Shown: positions 1-5,743, numbered from the stretch's first letter. The stretch: DNA of 6,513 nucleotides from Bacteroidales bacterium UBA1711 (GCA_002317325.1 DCJB01000017.1:1-6513), one strand, 5' to 3'. The notes: generated by a model from the sequence alone, not told the origin. Numbers and translations: made by a program.

Positions 1-38
1 GGGAGCGGGGCTGGCGGGGCTACGGCGGGGCGGGGGCG
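1..38 (+). other. G-rich imperfect repeat, possible G-quadruplex; no gene recognised
   Basis: The + strand carries four runs of at least four G (7-10, 16-19, 27-30, 32-36), separated by loops of 5, 7 and 1 nt, plus a GGG at 1-3. This fits the usual G3+N1-7 quadruplex pattern. The octamer GCGGGGCT occurs at 5-12 and 14-21, and GCGGGGC again at 25-31. The stretch may be the 3' end of an upstream gene or a spacer. The window edge prevents a decision, and whether it folds is inference. Confidence 0.4.
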
Positions 39-47
39 AAAAATTTC

Positions 48-79
48 TTTCGGCAGTTCGTTTTTTTTGTGTATATTTG
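48..79 (+). promoter_or_regulatory. Candidate Bacteroidota-type promoter for the dNK-to-rsmI operon
   Basis: Positions 72-79 read TATATTTG, a perfect match to the TAnnTTTG -7 box of the Bacteroidota primary sigma factor. A TTTC at 48-51 matches the TTTG -33 box at three of four positions, with a 20-bp spacer, which is the expected distance. The spacer includes an eight-T run (61-68). Transcription would begin around 83-87, giving a leader of roughly 70 nt before the first gene. This is a motif match only. Confidence 0.55.
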
Positions 80-89
80 CTTTTTTGGA

Positions 90-101
90 ATTGTGAACAA
101 T
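90..101. promoter_or_regulatory. Short palindrome near the predicted transcription start
   Basis: ATTGTGAACAAT has two perfect 5-bp inverted arms around a GA centre. It lies 10 bp downstream of the -7 box, where a repressor could block initiation or escape. Such a short palindrome can arise by chance, so an operator role is speculative. Confidence 0.25.
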
Positions 102-106
102 ACTGT

Positions 107-137
107 GCCTATTGCCCTGCGTGACAGGGGAATAGGC
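107..137 (+). promoter_or_regulatory. Stable 5'-leader hairpin
   Basis: Positions 107-119 pair with 125-137 in a 13-position stem with a single G-G mismatch (114 against 130) and a 5-nt CGTGA loop. The hairpin falls within the leader of the first gene and ends 15 nt before its ATG, leaving the weak AGGA (143-146) exposed. No T-tract follows on either strand, so it is not a standard intrinsic terminator. It could stabilise the mRNA 5' end, tune translation or bind a protein; its function is unknown. Confidence 0.55.
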
Positions 138-152
138 TGATTAGGATACGTT

Positions 153-773
153 ATGCACATCGCCATTGCAGGAAATATCGGCTCGGGGAAGACCACATTG
201 ACCAAAATGTTGGCCCGCCACTATGGCTATAGGCCCATTTTTGAATCGACGGAGAATAACCCCTATATTAACAGTTTCTACGAGGACATGAGGCGGTGGG
301 CATTCAACATCCAAATCTACTACCTCCACACCCGCACCCGTCAGCTGTTGGACATCCACAAAGAGAGCAAGAATATCATACAGGACCGCACGCTCTACGA
401 GGACGCCTACATCTTCACACCCAACCTGCACGCCATGGGGCTGATGAACACTCGCGACTTCGAGAACTACCAGCACACCTTCGAGCTGGTCTCCTCGTTT
501 CTTCAGCCGCCCGACCTGCTCATCTATCTCCGTGCCGATGTGCCCACGCTCATCCGCAACATTCAGACCCGCGGTCGCGAGTATGAGAACAGCATCCGTC
601 TGGACTACCTCACCGGTCTCAACAAGCGCTATGAGGACTGGATTGAGTCCTACAACAAGGGCAAGATGGTGGTGGTGGATATGAACAAGCGCAACTTTGT
701 GAACAACGATGAGGACTTGGGGTACGTCTATAACCAGGTGGATGCCGAGTTCAACTCCCTTTTCAGCAACTGA
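153..773 (+). CDS. Deoxynucleoside kinase (dNK/dCK/dGK family)
   Basis: This cytoplasmic enzyme would transfer phosphate from ATP (or another NTP) to the 5'-OH of a deoxynucleoside in the salvage route to dNTPs. The 206-residue protein opens with a P-loop, GNIGSGKT (residues 7-14). It then has the substrate-site region ESTENNPYI (31-39), RRW and Q54 in the helix lining the nucleoside pocket, the DRT triplet (78-80; DRS or ERS in relatives), YLRADVP (125-131) and the arginine-rich lid RGREYE (140-145). The length is normal for bacterial members. The start is supported by the immediate P-loop strand and by AGGA at 143-146, six nt upstream. It is the first gene of the apparent operon, behind the promoter at 48-79 and the leader hairpin. 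Purine versus pyrimidine preference cannot be read from the sequence, so I give no symbol. Confidence 0.93.
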   Translation: MHIAIAGNIGSGKTTLTKMLARHYGYRPIFESTENNPYINSFYEDMRRWAFNIQIYYLHTRTRQLLDIHKESKNIIQDRTLYEDAYIFTPNLHAMGLMNTRDFENYQHTFELVSSFLQPPDLLIYLRADVPTLIRNIQTRGREYENSIRLDYLTGLNKRYEDWIESYNKGKMVVVDMNKRNFVNNDEDLGYVYNQVDAEFNSLFSN

Positions 774-806
774 CCCATAGTAAAAAACCCCAATACTTTC
801 CGCACA

Positions 807-1595
807 ATGAAGACACTTGCAGTAATTCCCGCCCGATATGCGTCGACCCGATTTCCCGGCAAGCCGCTGGCGCTGCTCGGGTGCAAGCCCGTCATCCAGT
901 GGGTGTGGGAGCGCGTGCATGAGGCTCCGGGCATAGATGAGGCCGTGGTGGCCACAGACGACCGCCGCATTGCTCAGGCCGTGGAGGTCTTCGGCGGTCG
1001 CGCCCTGATGACTTCCGACCGTCATCGCAGCGGCACAGACCGCTGTGCCGAGGCCGCCGAGCGCCTCGAGCGGGAGGGCCGCCGTTTTGATGTGGTGATC
1101 AATGTGCAGGGCGATGAGCCCTTTGTGCGGCCCGACCAGCTGCGGACGCTCATAGGCTGTTTTGCCGCCCCCGAGGTGGAGATTGCCACCCTCAAGTGCC
1201 TCATCGCCTCGGCCGAGGAGCTGCTTTCGCCCAACAATGTGAAAGTGGTGTGCAGCACCCGTGGCGACGCGCTCTATTTCAGCCGCCAGCCCATCCCCCA
1301 TCTGCGGGGCGAGGAGCCCGAGCGGTGGGCGGAGAGTCAGGACTACTACAAGCACGTGGGCATCTACGCCTTCCGCCGCGAGGTGCTGCGTCGTGTGGCG
1401 GCTATGGCGCCGGCTGCGCTTGAGCGCAGCGAGTCCCTCGAACAGCTCCGCTGGCTATGCAACGGCTGCCGCATCAGGGTGGTGGAGACCCAGTCGGCCA
1501 ACATAGGCATTGACACCCCCGCCGACTTGGTCGAGGCCGAGCGGGTGCTGCTCGGCAGTGTCGTCAACCCCGGCAGCAAGGCCTTTCAGGACTGA
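807..1595 (+). CDS. kdsB: 3-deoxy-manno-octulosonate cytidylyltransferase (CMP-Kdo synthetase)
   Basis: KdsB uses CTP to activate Kdo as CMP-Kdo, the donor for transfer onto lipid A during LPS synthesis, and acts in the cytoplasm. The 262-residue protein shows the family's nucleotidyltransferase signature IPARYASTRFPGKPL (7-21), ATDD (49-52), HRSGTDR (73-79), NVQGDEPF with the metal-binding aspartate (99-106), YFSR (157-160), HVGIYAFR (183-190), the ESLEQLR segment (209-215) and IDTPADL (235-241). The length is close to the usual 245-260 residues. It starts 33 nt after the kinase gene. No Shine-Dalgarno is visible in the leader, as is common in Bacteroidota, and the ATG sits exactly where family members begin. 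Its presence implies a Gram-negative, Kdo-containing envelope. Identification is very secure. Confidence 0.97.
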   Translation: MKTLAVIPARYASTRFPGKPLALLGCKPVIQWVWERVHEAPGIDEAVVATDDRRIAQAVEVFGGRALMTSDRHRSGTDRCAEAAERLEREGRRFDVVINVQGDEPFVRPDQLRTLIGCFAAPEVEIATLKCLIASAEELLSPNNVKVVCSTRGDALYFSRQPIPHLRGEEPERWAESQDYYKHVGIYAFRREVLRRVAAMAPAALERSESLEQLRWLCNGCRIRVVETQSANIGIDTPADLVEAERVLLGSVVNPGSKAFQD

Positions 1596-1624
1596 GTCAT
1601 TGAACGATAATTAATACTGAACCA

Positions 1625-3361
1625 ATGAATATAACCGACTTTATTGTAGATTTCATCAAGCAGGGAAACGTGGTTGAACTGCCCGGCATTGGCACGCTGA
1701 CGGGCTACAACGTCAGCGCCCACCACGATGCCGCCACCGGCACCTATTATCCCACTCGCCGCACCGTGAAGCTCACTGCTGCCCAGTCGGGCAACAAGGC
1801 CATCGTGCGCGGCATTGCCGAGCGCGAGTGCGTCACCACCGAGATTGCCGAGCAGATGTGGGCCAACTTCGTGGGCGCTCTCGACGACAAGCTGCGCCGA
1901 AACCCCGCGGGGCACGAGTTCCCCGGGTTGGGTGTGATGCGCCTTGCCGGCGGGCGTGTGGCTTTCACTGCTGTGGAAGGCCTCGACCTCGACGCCGACA
2001 AGCGCCGCGAGATACCGATAGAGAATGTGGCCGTTTTTTCGCCCAAGCAGCAGGAGGACCCTTTTGCCGCCTTTGACAAGCCCGCCGAGATTCGCCGTCC
2101 CGAGGCTGAGGCGCAGCCCGAGGCAGCCACTGCTCCCGCCGAGGCACAGCCTGCCGAGACGCAGTCCGCAGAGGCCGAGGCTTCCGCACCCGCAGCGTGC
2201 GCAGTCCCCGAGGTGCCCGCACCCGATAAGGCCGCCCTCAGAGCCGCCGACCGGGAGGCTAAAGCCCTCGCCAAAGAGGCCGCCAAGGCCGCCAAGGAGC
2301 GCGAGAAGGCCGAGAAGGAGAACCGCAAGAAGGCCGAGAAGGCCGCCAAGGAGGCCGAGAAACTGAAGAAGGAGAAATCCAAGCACGCCGAAAAGGCCGC
2401 CCAAGAGAAGAAGAAGGAGGCCGAGAAACAGCGCAAGGCCGCCGAGAAGGCCGCCAAGAAGCACACTGTGGCCGAGGGTGCCGACGGGGAGGAGAAGAAG
2501 AAAAAGAAGCACGGCTGGCTGTGGGTGCTGCTGTGTCTGCTGGCGGTGGTCCTGCTCGGTGGCGGCGCCTACTGCTACCTCAATTACGTCAAGAAGCCCG
2601 CCAAGGAGGCCGTTGCCAAAGAGAGCCGCCTCGAGCTGCCCTACTATAGCGCCTTCTCGCGCGACTTGAATATGCTCGTTTATGATGAGTCCGACATCGT
2701 TGAGAACGTGGGCAAGATTCACAACTACGTCGCCGGCTACATCCGCGCCTACCTCTCCGCCCGCCACTATGGCAACGCCTACGCCCTCTTTATGATGGGC
2801 ATTGACCAGTATGCTGAAGACCGGCTCCGCGTCATCATGACCGACGACTGTTTTGCCGTGCAGCGGTTCTTCCCCTTCAACGACTATTATTACAACTACT
2901 GCATAGACGAGCTGACCGAGACGGGCAAGTATGTGAAGCGCTGCATTGTGCAGGGCGAGATATTTGACACCGACCGTCTCGATGCCTACCTTGACCAGCT
3001 GATTGCCGAAAAGGGTCTGCGTCCGGACGGCAACTTTGGTGCCGTCCCGGCGGCCGCCCCCAAGAAGGCGCCCGCCAAGGCCCCGGCCGACTACCGCCCC
3101 GCCGAACCCAGCGCCCCCACCCTCAAGGCCAGCAAGCAGGGCTTCGACATCATCGCCGGCTTCTTCACCCAGCGCAGTTCGGCCAACAAGATGACCAACA
3201 ACCTCAAGAGCCTCGGCTGCGATGCCTACGTCATCAATCGCAGCGGCCTCTACTATGTGAGCATGGGTTCCGCCCCCACCTACACCGCCGCCCAGGAACT
3301 GGAGCGCCACATCAAGTCGTGGTATCAGGGAGACACCAAGATAAAGAACTGGAACGAGTAA
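1625..3361 (+). CDS. HU-CCDC81-like and SPOR domain membrane protein
   Basis: This 578-residue protein has an unusual domain order. Residues 1-60 and about 65-140 look like two CCDC81-type prokaryotic HU-like domains, with VELPGIGTL and HEFPGLGVM as the matching turns. Residues 150-200 are Ala/Pro/Glu-rich. Residues 202-280 form a Lys/Glu/Ala helix. KKKKKHG precedes one membrane helix (298-322), and there is no N-terminal signal peptide. The positive-inside rule therefore puts the HU-like part in the cytoplasm and the rest in the periplasm. Residues 336-466 are an aromatic-rich segment I do not recognise. An Ala/Pro/Lys linker (472-500) leads to a C-terminal SPOR domain (about 504-577), a fold that binds denuded peptidoglycan glycan strands. 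The combination is known in Bacteroidota, but I know of no established function. A role linking nucleoid and septal wall is inference. It sits between kdsB and trmB with gaps of 29 and 24 nt. Confidence 0.85.
   Translation: MNITDFIVDFIKQGNVVELPGIGTLTGYNVSAHHDAATGTYYPTRRTVKLTAAQSGNKAIVRGIAERECVTTEIAEQMWANFVGALDDKLRRNPAGHEFPGLGVMRLAGGRVAFTAVEGLDLDADKRREIPIENVAVFSPKQQEDPFAAFDKPAEIRRPEAEAQPEAATAPAEAQPAETQSAEAEASAPAACAVPEVPAPDKAALRAADREAKALAKEAAKAAKEREKAEKENRKKAEKAAKEAEKLKKEKSKHAEKAAQEKKKEAEKQRKAAEKAAKKHTVAEGADGEEKKKKKHGWLWVLLCLLAVVLLGGGAYCYLNYVKKPAKEAVAKESRLELPYYSAFSRDLNMLVYDESDIVENVGKIHNYVAGYIRAYLSARHYGNAYALFMMGIDQYAEDRLRVIMTDDCFAVQRFFPFNDYYYNYCIDELTETGKYVKRCIVQGEIFDTDRLDAYLDQLIAEKGLRPDGNFGAVPAAAPKKAPAKAPADYRPAEPSAPTLKASKQGFDIIAGFFTQRSSANKMTNNLKSLGCDAYVINRSGLYYVSMGSAPTYTAAQELERHIKSWYQGDTKIKNWNE
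2228..2464 (+). repeat. Low-complexity Lys/Ala/Glu coding repeat (charged helix)
   Basis: This is an in-frame, purine-rich stretch built from recurring AAG, GCC and GAG codons. It encodes residues 202-280 of the HU/SPOR protein, with motifs such as KAEK, AAKE and EKAAK recurring irregularly. Lys and Glu are often three or four residues apart, which favours a single charged alpha-helix or weak coiled coil resembling TolA domain II. If fully helical, 79 residues would span about 12 nm. Repeat-number variation between strains is plausible but cannot be seen here. Confidence 0.7.
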
Positions 3362-3385
3362 GCCCCCGATTTCACCTGCACCGCC

Positions 3386-4072
3386 ATGGGACACCACAAG
3401 TTAGAGCGCTTTGCCGAAAATCTGACCTTCCCCAACCTCTTTCAGGTCTCCTACGAGATGCTGAAGGAGCAGGGCTTCGGGCTGCGCGGCCGCTGGCGCG
3501 AGTATTTCGGCAACGGCAACCCCATCACCCTCGAACTGGGTTGCGGCAAGGGCGACTACACCGTGTCGCTGGCCCGCATCCACCGCGACCGCAATTATAT
3601 AGGCGTGGACATCAAGGGCGCCCGCCTGTGGCGCGGAGCCAAGACCAGCAATGAGGAGCAGATGGGCAACGTGGCCTTCCTGCGCACCCGCATCGAGCTC
3701 ATCAACCAGTTCTTCGCCGAAGGCGAGGTGTCGGAGATTTGGATTACCTTTCCCGACCCGCAGCCCAAAAAGGAGTTCAAGCGGCTCACCTGCGAGCGTT
3801 TTCTCGGCTACTACAAAGGCTTCCTTGCCCCGGGTTCGCCCATCCACCTGAAGACCGACTCCAAGGAGCTGCACGACTACACCCTCGGCGAGGTGATTCC
3901 CGCTGGCGGCTACCGGGTGGAGTACGCCACCGACAACCTCTACGCCCTCGATGCAGATCAGCGGCCCGACATCCCGTCGCTGCGGGAGGCGCAGATGACG
4001 CAGACCTTCTACGAGCGTATGTTCCTCGCTGAGGGCAAGCCCATCACCTACATCAAGTTCTATGTAAGCTAA
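3386..4072 (+). CDS. trmB: tRNA (guanine-N7-)-methyltransferase
   Basis: TrmB uses S-adenosylmethionine to methylate N7 of G46 in the tRNA variable loop, which stabilises the tertiary core. The 228-residue protein is a class I methyltransferase. SAM-binding motif I is LELGCGKGDYT (49-59), followed by the acidic GVDIKGARLW (73-82), the family signature FPDPQPKKEFKR (122-133), HLKTDS (154-159) and the C-terminal T207-F-Y-E210 corresponding to the conserved TxxE. The signature residue after FPDP is Gln, where proteobacterial enzymes have Trp. The length fits the family. The ATG lies 24 nt after the HU/SPOR stop and has no Shine-Dalgarno. Codon 6 is one of only five TTA, CTA or TCA codons in the seven genes. 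The function call is secure. Confidence 0.96.
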   Translation: MGHHKLERFAENLTFPNLFQVSYEMLKEQGFGLRGRWREYFGNGNPITLELGCGKGDYTVSLARIHRDRNYIGVDIKGARLWRGAKTSNEEQMGNVAFLRTRIELINQFFAEGEVSEIWITFPDPQPKKEFKRLTCERFLGYYKGFLAPGSPIHLKTDSKELHDYTLGEVIPAGGYRVEYATDNLYALDADQRPDIPSLREAQMTQTFYERMFLAEGKPITYIKFYVS

Positions 4073-4112
4073 AATACAAGTAATCATAAAATAATAATAA
4101 AACCAATCTTTT
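4073..4112 (+). promoter_or_regulatory. AT-rich leader before yebC
   Basis: This 40-nt gap is almost entirely A/T (ATAATAATAA-like runs) amid GC-rich genes. It has no Shine-Dalgarno, no hairpin and no good TAnnTTTG box. Such A-rich, unstructured leaders promote initiation in Bacteroidota, so translation enhancement is the likeliest role. A weak internal promoter cannot be excluded. Confidence 0.35.
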
Positions 4113-4853
4113 ATGTCAGGACACAATAAATGGTCTAAGATTAAGAGAGCCAAAGGCGCAGCCGACGCCAAACGCTCCAAGCAGTATTCCAAAATTCTGA
4201 AAGAGGTGGCAGTGGCCGTCCGCGAAGGCGGTCCCGACCCCGACAGCAACCCCCGTTTGCGACTCCTCGTGCAGAACGCCCGCGGCTGCAATATGCCCAA
4301 GGACACCCTTATGCGGGCCATCTCCAAGGCGAGTGACAAGGATGCCGCCATCTTGCAGGAAATCACCTTTGAGTGCCATGCGAACCACGGCATAGCCCTC
4401 TTCATAGAGTGCCTCTCCGACAACAATATGCGCACCGTTGCCAATGTCCGCTCCATCATGAACAAGAACGGCGGCACCATGGAGACCAACGGCAGCCTCA
4501 GCTTCCTGTTCGACCGCAAGGGCGTGTTTGTGGTGCCCCGCAAGCCCGACATGGATGTGGAAGAGTTGGAAATGAACCTTATTGACGGCGGACTTGAGGA
4601 GATGGAAGTTGATGACGAGTACCTGACCCTCTATACCGCCTACGAGGACTTCGGCAACATGGTGAAGACCCTCGAAGATATGAAGATTGAGTGCGAGAGC
4701 GCCGAACTGCAGCGTATTCCCAACACCACCCGCGAGGTGGATGCCGACACCTGCCGCAAGGTGATGAAGATTATCAACATGCTTGAGGAAGACGACGATG
4801 TGACCAACGTCTTCCACGACATGGAGATACCCGACGATTACGAAGAGGAGTAA
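4113..4853 (+). CDS. yebC: YebC/PmpR (TACO1-like) family protein
   Basis: The 246-residue protein begins with the family hallmark MSGHNKWSKIKRAKGAADAK (residues 1-20) and continues with SKQYSKILKEV, VREGGPDPDSNPRLR (36-50), NMPKDTL (60-66), the ECHANHGIALFIEC block (87-100) and NVRSIMNKNGG (110-120). It has the usual three-domain length of about 240 residues and ends in an acidic tail. Members have long been annotated as transcriptional regulators. More recent work on the YebC and mitochondrial TACO1 families supports a ribosome-associated role in relieving stalls at proline-rich stretches. Which role applies here cannot be read from the sequence, but the neighbouring tRNA and rRNA methyltransferase genes fit a translation role. 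The stop codon overlaps the start of rsmI. Confidence 0.95.
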   Translation: MSGHNKWSKIKRAKGAADAKRSKQYSKILKEVAVAVREGGPDPDSNPRLRLLVQNARGCNMPKDTLMRAISKASDKDAAILQEITFECHANHGIALFIECLSDNNMRTVANVRSIMNKNGGTMETNGSLSFLFDRKGVFVVPRKPDMDVEELEMNLIDGGLEEMEVDDEYLTLYTAYEDFGNMVKTLEDMKIECESAELQRIPNTTREVDADTCRKVMKIINMLEEDDDVTNVFHDMEIPDDYEEE

Positions 4854-4855
4854 TG
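4844..4855 (+). promoter_or_regulatory. TAATG stop-start overlap with internal Shine-Dalgarno
   Basis: The yebC stop (TAA, 4851-4853) shares its last A with the rsmI ATG (4853-4855). AGAGGAG at 4844-4850, encoding part of YebC's acidic tail, is a strong Shine-Dalgarno match but lies only 2 nt from the ATG, closer than optimal. The arrangement suggests translational coupling by terminating ribosomes that re-initiate. Confidence 0.6.
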
Positions 4856-5560
4856 AAGCTTTACCTCGTCCCCACTCCGGTTGGCAACCTCGGCGACATG
4901 ACCTATCGTGCCGTCGAGGTGCTGAAGGAGGCCGACCTTGTGTTGGCAGAGGACACCCGGACTTCGAGGGTGGTCATGCAGCATTACGGCATTGCCACCC
5001 CGCTGGCCGCCTACCATATATTCAACGAGCACAAGGCCCTGCAGGGTATTATTGACCGGCTGCTCGGCGGGCAAGTGATTGCCCTCGTCACTGATGCCGG
5101 CACGCCCGGCATCAGCGACCCCGGTTTCCTGCTGGTGCGTGAGGCGGTGAAGAACGGCATACCCGTGGAGACCCTTCCTGGCGCCACCGCCTTTGTGCCG
5201 GCGCTGGTTGATAGCGGCATTCCGTGCGACCGCTTTGTCTTTCTCGGTTTCCTTCCGCACAAGAAAGGCCGCCAGACGGCAGTGAGGCAGTTGGCGGGCG
5301 AGGCTCGCACGATGGTCATCTATGAGTCGCCCTACCGGATAGTGAAGCTCTTGGGCGAGCTCGAGGGTGTGCTGGGCGAGGAGCGGCAGGTGAGCGTGTC
5401 GCGCGAGATAAGCAAACTCCACGCCGAAACCGTCCGCGGAACGCTGTCCGAGGTGCGCGACCACTTTGCCTCCAAGGAGGTGAAGGGCGAGATTGTCGTG
5501 GTGCTTGCCGGCAGCGACGGCGAGGCTGCGTCCGCTGCCTGTGCCGAGGGGGAAGAGTGA
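4853..5560 (+). CDS. rsmI: 16S rRNA (cytidine(1402)-2'-O)-methyltransferase
   Basis: RsmI methylates the 2'-O of C1402 in the decoding centre of the 30S subunit, alongside the N4 methylation by RsmH. The 235-residue protein is a tetrapyrrole-methylase-type SAM enzyme. It has LVPTPVGNLGDMTYRA (5-20), LAEDTRTS (31-38), FNEH (57-60), the signature ALVTDAGTPGISDPGF (77-92), LPGATAFVPAL (108-118), FLGFLPHKKGR (130-140) and SREISKLHAETVRG (183-196). It ends shortly after KGEIVVVLAG (211-220). Proteobacterial RsmI runs to about 286 residues with a further C-terminal helical domain, so this is a short form. The catalytic domain appears complete. The start is fixed by the TAATG overlap with yebC and by the family's N-terminal strand. 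A long hairpin begins in its stop codon. Confidence 0.95.
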   Translation: MKLYLVPTPVGNLGDMTYRAVEVLKEADLVLAEDTRTSRVVMQHYGIATPLAAYHIFNEHKALQGIIDRLLGGQVIALVTDAGTPGISDPGFLLVREAVKNGIPVETLPGATAFVPALVDSGIPCDRFVFLGFLPHKKGRQTAVRQLAGEARTMVIYESPYRIVKLLGELEGVLGEERQVSVSREISKLHAETVRGTLSEVRDHFASKEVKGEIVVVLAGSDGEAASAACAEGEE

Positions 5561-5593
5561 CCCTCGGAGCAAGACCATTTGTTCGAGAGGGTC
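5559..5593 (+). terminator. Long hairpin beginning in the rsmI stop codon (possible terminator)
   Basis: GACCCTC (5559-5565) pairs perfectly with GAGGGTC (5587-5593). After a small internal loop, GAGCAA (5567-5572) pairs with TTGTTC (5579-5584) with one G-T wobble, closing a 6-nt loop. The 13 pairs sit exactly at the end of the operon. No T-tract follows (GCGGCGC instead), so this is not a textbook intrinsic terminator. It may mark or protect the mRNA 3' end, or act as a poor terminator that allows readthrough into lon. Confidence 0.45.
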
Positions 5594-5743
5594 GCGGCGC
5601 GTGCTGCGGGGGTGCTGCCGTGTCCGGCGGGCGGAGGAATCCGTCGCTGTGGCGGCTGAGAGCTGCTGCGAATGGGGCGGCTTACTGAAACAATTGGGGG
5701 GGCGGCTGCGTATAATTAGCCCGACACAGACTGCTCGCTTCAA
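5594..5743 (+). other. GC-rich, foldable rsmI-lon spacer; no gene recognised
   Basis: I see no credible coding sequence in this 150-nt spacer. Two further hairpins can be drawn. Positions 5630-5635 pair with 5640-5645 (one G-T pair) under a GGAA loop of the GNRA type. Positions 5648-5657 pair with 5661-5670, including several wobbles, under a 3-nt loop. GTGCTGC is repeated at 5601-5607 and 5612-5618, and seven G occur at 5696-5702. High GC makes chance stems likely. Confidence 0.4.
5711..5718 (+). promoter_or_regulatory. Weak candidate promoter box for lon
   Basis: TATAATTA matches four of the six fixed positions of the TAnnTTTG box and also contains a perfect TATAAT hexamer. It is the only AT-rich patch in the spacer and would start transcripts about 20 nt before the lon ATG. 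No convincing -33 element lies at 19-21 bp upstream, so the assignment is tentative. Confidence 0.3.

Noticed and set aside
107..137. Leader hairpin as an intrinsic terminator of an upstream gene
   Set aside because: Neither strand has a T-run after the stem, and it lies downstream of a good promoter match, so a leader element is more likely.
20..205. 61-codon minus-strand frame over the promoter region
   Set aside because: It overlaps the promoter, leader hairpin and P-loop codons of the kinase. It has no domain and a composition driven by poly-A and poly-T.
141..1355. 404-codon open frame on the minus strand
   Set aside because: It is a mirror of the deoxynucleoside kinase and kdsB, which share a frame. 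It has no recognisable domain, and both sense genes have clear family motifs.
1196..1506. Two overlapping + strand frames inside kdsB
   Set aside because: They are alternative frames of a gene with intact KdsB motifs throughout. I see no frameshift in kdsB.
1586..3397. 603-codon open frame on the minus strand
   Set aside because: It is codon-aligned with the HU/SPOR gene and open only because that gene lacks TTA, CTA and TCA codons. Its translation is low-complexity Gly/Leu/Val-rich, and no promoter or domain is visible.
4073..4112. Independent promoter for yebC
   Set aside because: The gap is AT-rich but has no TAnnTTTG box at a suitable distance. An unstructured translation leader explains it adequately.
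3401..4552. 383-codon open frame on the minus strand
   Set aside because: It is a mirror of trmB that runs on into another frame opposite yebC, with a composition typical of an antisense shadow. The same applies to 4116-4817, 4838-5743 and 5882-6430.
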